12,577 bases of DNA, from contig CAKUMP010000043.1 in NCBI GenBank assembly GCA_934667795.1, forward strand, positions 1 to 12,577. The letters are read 5' to 3'. Shown in pieces: positions 1 to 5,479 of the stretch (position 1 is the stretch's first letter; each line of letters starts with the position of its first letter). The DNA comes from an uncultured Chthoniobacterales bacterium. Its GTDB lineage: Bacteria > Verrucomicrobiota > Verrucomicrobiia > Chthoniobacterales > CAKUMP01. The translations under genes were made by a program, and so were the position numbers. Under the pieces are notes generated by a model, which did not search any database, was not told where the DNA came from, and saw only the letters and a list, made by a program, of their open reading frames with translations.

Positions 1-179
1 GCATATTTGATACCGTTTACAGCGGTGGAAAAACAAAACTGCTGGCTGCTGCAGAAGCCAACGGGGCACGTGGTGTAAACGGCCTGGCGATGTTGCTCCA
101 CCAGGGCGCCCTTTCATTCGAATACTGGTTTGACCAGGACGCCCCCATAGAAGAAATGCGTAAAGGCCTCGCCGGGTAG
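1..179 (+). CDS. aroE: Shikimate dehydrogenase, C-terminal 58 residues (5' end outside window)
   Basis: The reading frame is open from base 3 to a TAG at 177-179. The product would be the C-terminal end of shikimate 5-dehydrogenase, which reduces 3-dehydroshikimate to shikimate with NADPH in the cytosol (chorismate pathway). Visible family signatures are a D-x-V-Y followed by K-T-K-L-L (the usual 'DxxYxPxxTxLL' region), then G-A-R-G-V-N-G-L-A-M-L-L-H-Q with the conserved substrate-contacting Gln, and a final 'AP-I-E-E-M-R' helix. The end point is normal for the family, so the gene seems intact at its 3' end. The N-terminal catalytic Lys and Asp lie outside the window. It reads toward the toxin gene, so the two converge. 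Confidence 0.9.
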   Translation, partial: IFDTVYSGGKTKLLAAAEANGARGVNGLAMLLHQGALSFEYWFDQDAPIEEMRKGLAG

Positions 180-210
180 GGAATGGGTAGGGAAGCGAGG
201 CTGTCTGAGG

Positions 211-267
211 TTTCACGCCAAGGTCGCCAAGGCCGCAGAGGATTTTTAACCACGAATGGACACATAT
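211..267. repeat. Degenerate 9-bp tandem repeat plus dispersed-repeat-like motif
   Basis: Between aroE and the toxin gene, CGCCAAGGT (216-224), CGCCAAGGC (225-233) and a degenerate CGCAGAGGA (234-242) are in tandem. They are followed by a TTTAACCACGAATGGACAC motif (245-263). From memory, motifs of this form ('cgcaaaggcgc', 'ccacgaatggacacgaat') recur in intergenic DNA of many environmental bacterial genomes. That cannot be checked here. No coding sense is apparent. Confidence 0.5.
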
Positions 268-286
268 GATTATATGAGAAAAAATT

Positions 287-598
287 TTACTCTCTTTCCA
301 TCAGGTCTTCTTCCCGAAACATTCGCTCGCCTCTCATCACATATAAAATCAATACCGTTTCTTCTTCCACTCGATAAAATATTCGACATGGCGGAACTAT
401 AACCTGTCGATACGGAAGATGAGGGATTTCTTGAGGAATGGTTCCCGATTTCGGAAATGGAAATTGAATCAGACGTTCAACTGCCTGGAATACACGTTGA
501 ACATAACGTCTGGCCACATTTGGCTTATCCAAAGCGATATATTCTGCGATTGCTTCAAGATCATTTAATGCGGGTTCGGCTCATATTAATCGAGCCAT
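287..598 (-). pseudogene. RelE/ParE-family toxin with in-frame TGA at codon 6
   Basis: Read from the ATG at 598-596, the frame encodes M-A-R-L-I, then TGA (583-581), then A-E-P-A-L-N-D-L-E-A-I-A-E-Y-I and on to a TAA at 289-287, 103 codons in all. The downstream part is a typical RelE/ParE toxin of the ribosome- or gyrase-targeting fold: helix 'N-V-A-R-R-Y-V-Q-R-V', then 'Y-R-Q-V-I-V-P-P-C-R-I-F-Y-R-V' and 'I-L-Y-V-M-R-G-E-R'. In relatives the start reads M-A-x-L-I-W-T/A-E-P-A-L, so TGA replaces a TGG Trp codon. The start overlaps the antitoxin end by 13 bases, the usual coupled arrangement. The frame can restart at a TTG (532-530), giving 81 residues without the first helix. I call it a nonsense-disrupted gene; a sequencing error or leaky UGA readthrough is possible. 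TGA terminates other genes here, so code 4 is not the explanation. Confidence 0.8.
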
Positions 599-843
599 CT
601 TGTCATCCTCTTACGAGCTTGTTCTTGAGAAAGAATTCTATTCTCTTGAACAGCGCGCTCCCCCCTGGCAATTCCTTCAAGTATTTGGATTCGCTCCTGC
701 TGTTCTTGATAACTTTGAACGTCAACAAGATAGGCGGCAGGTCTGCCATGCTCTGTAATCAAAACAGGCTGTCGATCCTTTTGAAGCTCTGTAATGAGCC
801 GAGTGGCTTGTCGCTTTAGGGTTGTAACCAGTTCTACCTTCAT
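586..843 (-). CDS. Phd/YefM-family antitoxin
   Basis: An 85-residue protein from ATG 843-841 to TAA 588-586. It has the Phd/YefM layout: an N-terminal DNA-binding half (M-K-V-E-L-V-T-T-L-K-R-Q-A-T-R-L-I-T-E-L), the diagnostic 'P-V-L-I-T-E-H-G-R-P-A-A-Y-L-V' at about residues 26-40, then a long acidic/basic helix ('E-G-I-A-R-G-E-R-A-V') that in relatives wraps the toxin. Known members neutralise the RelE/ParE toxin and repress their own operon. The stop lies inside the toxin start region, implying coupled translation. Upstream there is a good promoter, a small palindrome over the start region and a short leader ORF (separate entries). No Shine-Dalgarno site lies directly ahead of this ATG. With its toxin broken, it may persist as an orphan antitoxin or regulator. 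Confidence 0.88.
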   Translation of the reverse strand: MKVELVTTLKRQATRLITELQKDRQPVLITEHGRPAAYLVDVQSYQEQQERIQILEGIARGERAVQENRILSQEQARKRMTRWLD

Positions 844-866
844 AGTGAGTGATACAATAGTGTCAT
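840..866 (-). CDS. Possible 8-codon leader ORF coupled to the antitoxin
   Basis: ATG at 866-864 opens an 8-codon frame, M-T-L-L-Y-H-S-L, whose TGA (842-840) overlaps the antitoxin ATG (843-841) in an ATGA arrangement. AAAGGA (878-873) sits six bases ahead of this ATG, whereas the antitoxin ATG has no such site. The predicted transcript start, near 881, lies just upstream. This suggests that ribosomes load at the leader and re-initiate on the antitoxin. Nothing is known of the peptide, and chance overlap is possible. Confidence 0.4.
   Translation of the reverse strand: MTLLYHSL
850..865. promoter_or_regulatory. Palindrome at antitoxin start, candidate autoregulatory operator
   Basis: TGATAC (850-855), AATA, GTGTCA (860-865) form an inverted repeat with five of six positions matching. 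It lies between the promoter and the antitoxin start. Phd/YefM proteins bind short palindromes in this position to repress their operon, so it is a reasonable operator candidate. The site is short and could be chance. Confidence 0.4.
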
Positions 867-887
867 TTCAATTCCTTTCTGGAAAGA

Positions 888-917
888 ATTAAATTTTTCT
901 GCCTTGTCCACTGTCAA
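888..917 (-). promoter_or_regulatory. Sigma-70-like promoter of the toxin-antitoxin operon
   Basis: On the minus strand a perfect TTGACA (917-912) is followed, after 18 bases, by TTTAAT (893-888), five of six matches to TATAAT. The expected start near 881 gives a short 5' leader carrying the AAAGGA site and leader ORF. The -35 hexamer is supplied by one unit of the heptamer repeat described separately. Confidence 0.6.
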
Positions 918-932
918 CTGTCCCTTGTCACC
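905..932. repeat. Four-copy degenerate heptanucleotide tandem repeat
   Basis: Four units with shared TGTC: TGTCCAC (905-911), TGTCAAC (912-918), TGTCCCT (919-925), TGTCACC (926-932). The last unit runs through the stop codon of the transpeptidase gene (930-928), and the second provides the TTGACA hexamer of the toxin-antitoxin promoter. It resembles short tandemly repeated heptamers known from other bacteria. Confidence 0.6.
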
Positions 933-2154
933 TGATTTCCACCGTGCAGCCGATTGTGACGAGCTTATAGATTCTGTTTGCATCCCAGTTGGCGAGGCGG
1001 ATGCAGCCGTGACTGCCTGAGCGACCGATGGTTTGAGGGGAGTTGGTGCCATGAATTCCGATGCTGGGCTTATTAATAGCCATCCAGAGGATGCCTACCG
1101 GGTTATTCGGACCTGCGGGCAGATTGAAATAATTACTTGTACGGACGCCTTGTTTCAAGACGCCTTCATCATGTCGGTACCAGGGGAGGATGGTGATATT
1201 GGTAATCCGCCAGGTACCCGCCGGAGCCGGATGCTGCGCGGATCCCGGAGTAATAGGAAACGCGGCAATCAGTTTTTCTCCTTCATAGACATCCAGCATG
1301 CGTTGGCGAAGATCAATTTTAATGACGCGGGATTTAAGTGTTTCCACCACAGGAAGTTTTGCAATTTCTTTTAATTCCTCAATTTTGAAAGGTGCGACAT
1401 TGGGGACCCACACCGAGTCTCCCGGCCGGAGGTTGTAAAGGTTGAGATTCGGGTTCAGTGCCTGCAGAAAGTCCGGGGAACTATGATAGCGTTCCGTTAT
1501 AAATTCCAGCAGGGACTGGTAGGGAAGGGATTTCAGTTTTGATTTCAGTTCGGGAGAAGAAGGGACGTTGCCGACAAATTTAAGGTCCTGTTCACGGATC
1601 GTGTATTGGGTGTAAATTGGATCAATTTGTTCAATGGGCGCTTTTGATTCCAGTGGGAGATTATTGGCAGTTTTCCATCGATCCAGTGCTTTTGCGGTGA
1701 ATTCGCCCCAGCCTCCATCAATTTTACCCGGTCCAAACCCTTGATTGTCGAGAAATATCTGGATGCGAGTGATGGTTTCCCGCTCATTGGCAAAAACCGC
1801 TTTCGGTGCAGTCGGAAAAATATCCGGTTCCGGAGGAGGATTCTGCGAAACATGTGTCAGTGTTTGCGTAGGAGTTGCTTGCTGTGAGAGAGGCGTGGCA
1901 GCCGGAGAGGGCGTGGTAATAGGAGGTGGAGAGGATGCAGGCGTAGTGAGGGGCTCGGTTGACTCCGTTGGCAAAATGACTACGGGAGAATGCGAGGAGG
2001 GCGTTGGGTGAATCACATCCGGTGACTGTGCCCACAGGGCAGAAAAAGAAAATAACAGGAAAAAAATCCCCGATAAAACGTGTGAAAATGAAACAGGACG
2101 GAAAACGCAGGACGTACAAAAATGGAAGTAAAACCGTTTTGTTTGAATATGCAT
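928..2154 (-). CDS. Exported L,D-transpeptidase (YkuD) with PG-binding and LysM-like regions
   Basis: A 408-residue protein. Residues 1-42 look like a signal peptide with a long N-region and hydrophobic core (I-F-F-L-L-F-S-F-S-A-L-W-A), cleaved near 42. Residues 43-118 are a low-complexity Pro/Ser/Thr spacer. Residues 125-161 fit a peptidoglycan-binding helix bundle ('F-L-D-N-Q-G-F-G-P-G-K-I-D-G'). Residues 210-252 resemble LysM ('L-N-P-N-L-N-L-Y-N-L-R-P-G-D-S-V-W-V-P'). The YkuD domain spans about 275-408, with His368 and the catalytic S-H-G-C-I-R (Ser381, His382, Cys384, Arg386) all present. The family cross-links peptidoglycan 3-3 or attaches proteins to it in the periplasm; which reaction applies is not visible. 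I kept the first ATG because it precedes the export signal, but no Shine-Dalgarno site is evident, and a shorter start within the N-region is possible. The gene is divergent from prs. Confidence 0.9.
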   Translation of the reverse strand: MHIQTKRFYFHFCTSCVFRPVSFSHVLSGIFFLLFSFSALWAQSPDVIHPTPSSHSPVVILPTESTEPLTTPASSPPPITTPSPAATPLSQQATPTQTLTHVSQNPPPEPDIFPTAPKAVFANERETITRIQIFLDNQGFGPGKIDGGWGEFTAKALDRWKTANNLPLESKAPIEQIDPIYTQYTIREQDLKFVGNVPSSPELKSKLKSLPYQSLLEFITERYHSSPDFLQALNPNLNLYNLRPGDSVWVPNVAPFKIEELKEIAKLPVVETLKSRVIKIDLRQRMLDVYEGEKLIAAFPITPGSAQHPAPAGTWRITNITILPWYRHDEGVLKQGVRTSNYFNLPAGPNNPVGILWMAINKPSIGIHGTNSPQTIGRSGSHGCIRLANWDANRIYKLVTIGCTVEIR

Positions 2155-2333
2155 GACTTTCGGAATGGGTTGGGCAAATGCCAGTTTGGGGAGGAATATA
2201 CAAAGATTTCAGGAAAAGAGAGAGCAAATTTTAAAAAATGCAGGAAATTGAGAAGATTTTAAAAATAGGATTGCTATTTTAAGACGATCTTGTAAATTTC
2301 TCGATTCTGCCCATGTTCCATCAATGTCCGGAG
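2155..2333. promoter_or_regulatory. Divergent intergenic region with AT-rich hairpin ahead of prs
   Basis: This 179-base AT-rich stretch separates the transpeptidase and prs and should hold both promoters. A perfect 7-bp stem, AAAATAG (2262-2268) with CTATTTT (2274-2280) and a 5-base loop, lies about 55-70 bases ahead of prs. It is flanked by a wider inverted repeat, AATTGAGAA (2246-2254) and TTCTCGATT (2298-2306), eight of nine matching. A TTGAGA at 2248-2253 is a weak -35 candidate. The stem is nearly all A/T, so an operator is likelier than a terminator. Confidence 0.35.
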
Positions 2334-3281
2334 ATGAAAATTTTTACAGGATCTGCTCACCGCGATCTTGCGCAACGTATTTGTACCCATTTAGGAAGAC
2401 CTTTGGGGGATGCGACCGTGTCCTCGTTTCCTGATGGAGAAACGTTCGTCAAAATTAACGAAAATATCCGAGGAAGAGACGTTTTTATTGTCCAGCCTAC
2501 CTGTCCTCCATCGAATCAAAACCTGATGGAGCTACTGATTCTGGTAGATGCGGCAAGCCGGGCGAGTGCCGCCCGCATCACGGCTGTGATTCCCTTTTTT
2601 GGCTATGCCAGACAGGATCGCAAGGACCAGCCCAGAGTCCCGATTACAGCAAAATTGATTGCCAATCTTCTGGTCGCGGCGGGAGTCAATCGGGTTTTGA
2701 CCATGGATTTGCATGCGCAGCAGATTCAGGGATTTTTTGATATCCCGGTCGATCATTTATACGCAAAGCCCGTTTTTATTAAATATCTGCGAGGACGGGG
2801 AGATATCATGAAGAACCTGGTGGTGGTTTCGCCGGACGTCGGAGGGATCAAGATGGCGCAATCCTATGCAAGAGCATTGGGCGCGGGGCTGGCGATTGTC
2901 GCAAAAGAACGACGCAGTGCTACAGAAGTGGAAGCGTTAAATGTTATTGGGGAAGTAAAAGGGAAAGATGTGCTTTTGGTGGATGATTTGACAGAAACGG
3001 CTGGAACTTTAACGGGTGCAGCGCAGATTCTTAAAGACAAGGGCGCAAAAAAGATTTACGCTGGAGTTTCGCATGCGGTGTTGACTGACCTTGCCATGGA
3101 GCGGTTAGCCAAATCCCACATCGAAGAGTTATTTACAACGAACAGTGTGCCGGTGAGAACCAATGATGACAGATTTTCCATAGGGGAGCTTTGTATCGCG
3201 GAACTGCTGGCGGAAGGAATTCGACGGATCCATGATGATGAGTCCGTCAGTTCTCTTTTTGAAGTCAATGATAAACAATAG
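2334..3281 (+). CDS. prs: Ribose-phosphate pyrophosphokinase (PRPP synthetase)
   Basis: Transfers pyrophosphate from ATP to ribose 5-phosphate to make PRPP for purine, pyrimidine, NAD, His and Trp synthesis in the cytosol. From ATG 2334 the product is 315 residues, the length of the E. coli enzyme, beginning M-K-I-F-T-G-S-A-H. An upstream ATG at 2313 would add seven residues but fits the family less well. Visible motifs: D-G-E (34-36), Y-A-R-Q-D-R (91-96), D-L-H-A-Q-Q-I-Q-G-F-F (125-135) with catalytic His127, the flexible loop K-E-R-R-S (191-195), and the PRPP-binding loop D-D-L-T-E-T-A-G-T (217-225). The last has Glu where most enzymes have Asp, and the flexible loop differs from the common K-R-R-P; both look like lineage variation. 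GGAG directly abuts the ATG, too close to be a good ribosome site. First gene of a five-gene operon, 17 bases before rplY. Confidence 0.95.
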   Translation: MKIFTGSAHRDLAQRICTHLGRPLGDATVSSFPDGETFVKINENIRGRDVFIVQPTCPPSNQNLMELLILVDAASRASAARITAVIPFFGYARQDRKDQPRVPITAKLIANLLVAAGVNRVLTMDLHAQQIQGFFDIPVDHLYAKPVFIKYLRGRGDIMKNLVVVSPDVGGIKMAQSYARALGAGLAIVAKERRSATEVEALNVIGEVKGKDVLLVDDLTETAGTLTGAAQILKDKGAKKIYAGVSHAVLTDLAMERLAKSHIEELFTTNSVPVRTNDDRFSIGELCIAELLAEGIRRIHDDESVSSLFEVNDKQ

Positions 3282-3298
3282 GTAACCAAGGTAAGGAT

Positions 3299-3910
3299 AT
3301 GTCCAAGAACGCATTATTAAAAGCGAGTCAGCGTACGCTGAGTAACAGGGGAGCAATCAAGGAATTGCGCCGACAGGGGAATGTGCCCGCTGTCATTTAC
3401 GGAAACAATAAACAGCCAGAAACTTTGCAGGTTTCCCGCAGAAGCGTGGAAGTACTCTTCAGTCATTCTGCCGGAGAGCACTTTCTGGTGGATCTGGAAA
3501 TCGAAGGAGATAGCAAGCGTACCGCATTAATGCAGGATGTTCAGCGCCATCCCGTGGACGGCCAGATTCTGCATCTGGATTTTCTGGAAGTTTCCAAAGA
3601 TACAAAGATTACAGCAAAAGTATCGATCGAACCCAAAGGAACTGCTGCAGGCGTACGCAATGCCGGTGGTGTTCTGGATCAATTGATCTGGGAAGTCGAA
3701 ATCGAATGCTTACCGCAGGATCTGCCGGAATTTATTTCCGTGGATGTGACAGAATTGAAGGTAGGGGATTCTATCCTTATTCGCGACATCACATTCCCTG
3801 AGGGCGTTGTAAGTGCCATCAGTGGAGAAATTTCTGTATTCCATGTGTTGGCACCTCGTGTGGACACTTCGGCAGCAGAAGGCGAAGAAGAAAAGAAAGC
3901 GGAAGGGTAA
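3299..3910 (+). CDS. rplY: 50S ribosomal protein L25, long form (TL5/Ctc)
   Basis: A 203-residue 5S-rRNA-binding protein of the large subunit. The N-terminal L25 domain (about 1-95) includes 'L-R-R-Q-G-N-V-P-A-V-I-Y-G' and 'D-V-Q-R-H-P-V-D-G-Q-I-L-H-L-D-F', both typical. The C-terminal TL5 beta domain (about 98-188) contains 'E-I-E-C-L-P-Q-D-L-P-E-F-I-S-V-D-V' and 'G-D-S-I-L-I-R-D-I'. An acidic/lysine tail follows (E-G-E-E-E-K-K-A-E-G). This is the two-domain form also called Ctc or TL5; E. coli has only the first domain. AAGG at 3288-3291 stands seven bases before the ATG and supports the start. It lies between prs and pth, a pairing common in many bacteria, and is followed after 46 bases by pth. 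Confidence 0.95.
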   Translation: MSKNALLKASQRTLSNRGAIKELRRQGNVPAVIYGNNKQPETLQVSRRSVEVLFSHSAGEHFLVDLEIEGDSKRTALMQDVQRHPVDGQILHLDFLEVSKDTKITAKVSIEPKGTAAGVRNAGGVLDQLIWEVEIECLPQDLPEFISVDVTELKVGDSILIRDITFPEGVVSAISGEISVFHVLAPRVDTSAAEGEEEKKAEG

Positions 3911-3956
3911 TTTCCCTTTTTCCCGAATGGCACTACCATACACTCGTTGATTTTGC

Positions 3957-4547
3957 ATGAGTGAGGAAAATTCTCATGAGGCGATCAGAGTGATTGTCGG
4001 GTTAGGAAATCCAGGAGACAACTACAGAAATACCCGGCATAATATCGGGTTTGAAATAGTCGAGCATCTGGCAGAAAAATGGAATATTTCATTTTCGCAT
4101 GAGCTTCGATTTCTTGCCAGTATTGCCAGTTCTTCAGGAATTCTTTTGGTGAAACCGCAGACGTATATGAACCGCAGTGGAGAAACGGTGAACAAGTTGA
4201 AACAATATTTCAAACTTTCGCCTGCATCTTTCCTTGTGGTGTATGACGAAGTGGCACTGACTCCGGGAATTTTACGAATTCGTAAAACGGGCAGTGCCGG
4301 CGGACATAACGGGATGAAATCGCTTATTCAGCATCTGGGAACGGAAAAATTTCCACGTATGCGGGTAGGAATAGGCGAAAAACCTTCAAAAATGGATTTG
4401 TCTCATTATGTTTTAGGCAAATTCAGTAAAAGTGAACGTGATATCCTGGACCCAGTAATTCCTAAAGCGGGAGAAGCCATTGAAACAATTCTGAAGATTG
4501 GGATTGACCAGGCGATGAATATCTACAACAAAAAAGAAACAGTATGA
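3957..4547 (+). CDS. pth: Peptidyl-tRNA hydrolase
   Basis: A 196-residue cytosolic esterase that frees tRNA from peptidyl-tRNAs dropped by stalled ribosomes. Catalytic landmarks are present: the first strand V-I-V-G-L-G-N-P-G (Asn18), N-T-R-H-N-I-G with the catalytic His, K-P-Q-T-Y-M-N-R-S-G, V-V-Y-D-E with the conserved Asp, G-S-A-G-G-H-N-G-M-K with the substrate Asn, and R-V-G-I-G. After Y-D-E the usual L-D-L reads V-A-L, a mild departure away from the catalytic Asp. Ten residues precede the first strand, slightly longer than usual. No Shine-Dalgarno site is seen before the ATG, and no other start fits better. The stop overlaps the rpsF start by four bases (ATGA), implying coupled translation. 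Confidence 0.95.
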   Translation: MSEENSHEAIRVIVGLGNPGDNYRNTRHNIGFEIVEHLAEKWNISFSHELRFLASIASSSGILLVKPQTYMNRSGETVNKLKQYFKLSPASFLVVYDEVALTPGILRIRKTGSAGGHNGMKSLIQHLGTEKFPRMRVGIGEKPSKMDLSHYVLGKFSKSERDILDPVIPKAGEAIETILKIGIDQAMNIYNKKETV

Positions 4548-4858
4548 GCAATAAGAACCGATATGAATTCCTTCTCGTTCTCCGCACCCGCGGAAGCGAA
4601 GAAAATGCAAAAGAAATTATTGATAGCCTTACCAAAGAGTTTCAAGACTCCGAGGCAGAAGTAGAGCAGGTCCAGAATATGGATAAACGTGCCTTCTCGT
4701 ATGCTCCAGGAGATCTGGAAAATGGCTATTTCGTAAACTTTATTATTTCCACAGAACCAGCGAATATTGAGGTGTTACGCAACAAGTTTAAGCTGAATGC
4801 ACAGATCTATCGTCAGCATTGCCAAAAACTTTTAACAAAAAAGGTCGCAAATGCCTGA
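4544..4858 (+). CDS. rpsF: 30S ribosomal protein S6
   Basis: A 104-residue small-subunit protein that pairs with S18 on the platform. It begins S-N-K-N-R-Y-E-F-L-L-V-L-R, the usual first strand, then a helix (E-E-N-A-K-E-I-I-D-S-L-T-K-E-F). The central 'K-R-A-F-S-Y' region is followed by 'N-G-Y-F-V-N-F-I-I', corresponding to the family's K-R-x-L-A-Y and G-x-Y-x-x-x-x-F. There is no long acidic tail. The ATG overlaps the pth stop, so translation is probably coupled. The S6:S18-binding leader structure known from some rpsF mRNAs could not be recognised, since the upstream sequence is pth coding DNA. The next gene is ssb, 23 bases on, as in most bacteria. Confidence 0.93.
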   Translation: MSNKNRYEFLLVLRTRGSEENAKEIIDSLTKEFQDSEAEVEQVQNMDKRAFSYAPGDLENGYFVNFIISTEPANIEVLRNKFKLNAQIYRQHCQKLLTKKVANA

Positions 4859-4874
4859 GATCCTGATTAGGATC
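4859..4874 (+). promoter_or_regulatory. Hairpin that could mask the ssb ribosome-binding site
   Basis: GATCCT, GATT, AGGATC form a perfect 6-bp stem with a four-base loop, starting one base after the rpsF stop. The right arm holds AGGA (4869-4872), the only Shine-Dalgarno-like sequence before the ssb ATG at 4882. Folding would hide it. An RNA-processing site is an alternative role. Confidence 0.45.
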
Positions 4875-4881
4875 CAAAGCT

Positions 4882-5373
4882 ATGGCAAATTTTAATAAAG
4901 TCATATTACTTGGAAATGTAACACGCGATCTGGAACTCAGATACACTCCCAAGGGGAGCGCGGTTACAGAAGTGGGACTCGCTATTAACCGGCAGTATTC
5001 GCTGGATAATGGGGAGCGCAAAGAAGAAACCACCTTTGTGGATGTTACTTTATGGGGCCGAACGGCTGAAGTTGCCGCAGAATATTTGCGCAAAGGCCGC
5101 CCGGTCTTTATTGAAGGGCGCTTGCAATTAGATACCTGGGAAGATAAACAGACAGGTCAAAGACGCAGCAAATTACGCGTGGTTGGAGAAACCATGCAAT
5201 TGCTCGGTGGTCCTGCAGGGGGTGGTGGAAGCACAGCGCGTCAGGAAGGCGGCGGAGGGTATTCTTCTTCCCAGCCCAGTGACTCCGAATCAAGAGGCGA
5301 GCCCTCTCGCGGTGGCAGCGCCCCATCTATGCGGGATATGCCAAGTGATGATGACGAGGATATCCCGTTTTAA
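4882..5373 (+). CDS. ssb: Single-stranded DNA-binding protein
   Basis: A 163-residue protein that coats ssDNA in replication, repair and recombination, working as a tetramer in the cytosol. The OB fold occupies about 1-110: N-K-V-I-L-L-G-N-V-T-R-D-L-E-L-R-Y-T-P-K-G, then F-V-D-V-T-L-W-G-R-T-A-E, then F-I-E-G-R-L-Q-L-D-T-W. A Gly/Ser/Arg/Gln-rich disordered linker follows (about 111-152). The acidic tip ends D-D-D-E-D-I-P-F, the peptide through which SSB recruits partner proteins. Length and layout are ordinary, so this is likely the housekeeping copy. AGGA nine bases before the ATG supports the start and falls in the hairpin described separately. In many bacteria rpsR and rplI come next; here the operon appears to end, with a terminator-like hairpin at 5440. 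Confidence 0.95.
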   Translation: MANFNKVILLGNVTRDLELRYTPKGSAVTEVGLAINRQYSLDNGERKEETTFVDVTLWGRTAEVAAEYLRKGRPVFIEGRLQLDTWEDKQTGQRRSKLRVVGETMQLLGGPAGGGGSTARQEGGGGYSSSQPSDSESRGEPSRGGSAPSMRDMPSDDDEDIPF

Positions 5374-5439
5374 TAAAAAATTTCCCTGAGAGCGCCGACG
5401 TCTCCGTCGGCAAATTTAGGAGTTTAGACATTTAAATGG

Positions 5440-5461
5440 CTCTGGCATGCCAGAGATTTTT
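5440..5461 (+). terminator. Probable rho-independent terminator of the prs-ssb operon
   Basis: The 16-bp perfect palindrome CTCTGGCATGCCAGAG (5440-5455) gives a 6-bp stem with a CATG loop (or a longer perfect cruciform as DNA). An A and then five T residues (5457-5461) follow directly. It lies 67 bases after the ssb stop with no gene between. The stem is short but GC-containing and the T tract is well placed. Confidence 0.55.
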
Positions 5462-5479
5462 CCCATCCCACGGGAAGAA

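Noticed and set aside
263..276. CATAT-GATT-ATATG hairpin after the toxin, as a terminator
   Set aside because: The stem is only five bases and nearly all A/T, and on the toxin strand the T tract lies before the stem rather than after it.
581..583. TGA in the toxin read as Trp under genetic code 4, or as Gly under code 25
   Set aside because: Other genes use TGG for Trp and end at TGA (pth, rpsF, transpeptidase), and no other internal TGA is needed to restore a family match.
457..819. 120-codon plus-strand ORF across the toxin-antitoxin genes
   Set aside because: It is antisense to two recognisable genes, has low-complexity Leu/Ser content and no family resemblance.
870..890. Imperfect hairpin AATTCCTTTC...GAAAGAATT followed by AAATTTTT, read as a plus-strand terminator
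   Set aside because: No plus-strand gene ends nearby, and the region is better explained as the antitoxin promoter -10 and ribosome site on the other strand.
1745..2011. Gly/Val-rich plus-strand ORF
   Set aside because: It is the antisense of the Pro/Ser/Thr-rich spacer of the transpeptidase; the composition is an artefact.
2313..2333. Upstream ATG adding seven residues to PRPP synthetase
   Set aside because: The family begins at M-K-I-F and length 315 matches from 2334; no better ribosome site supports the longer form.
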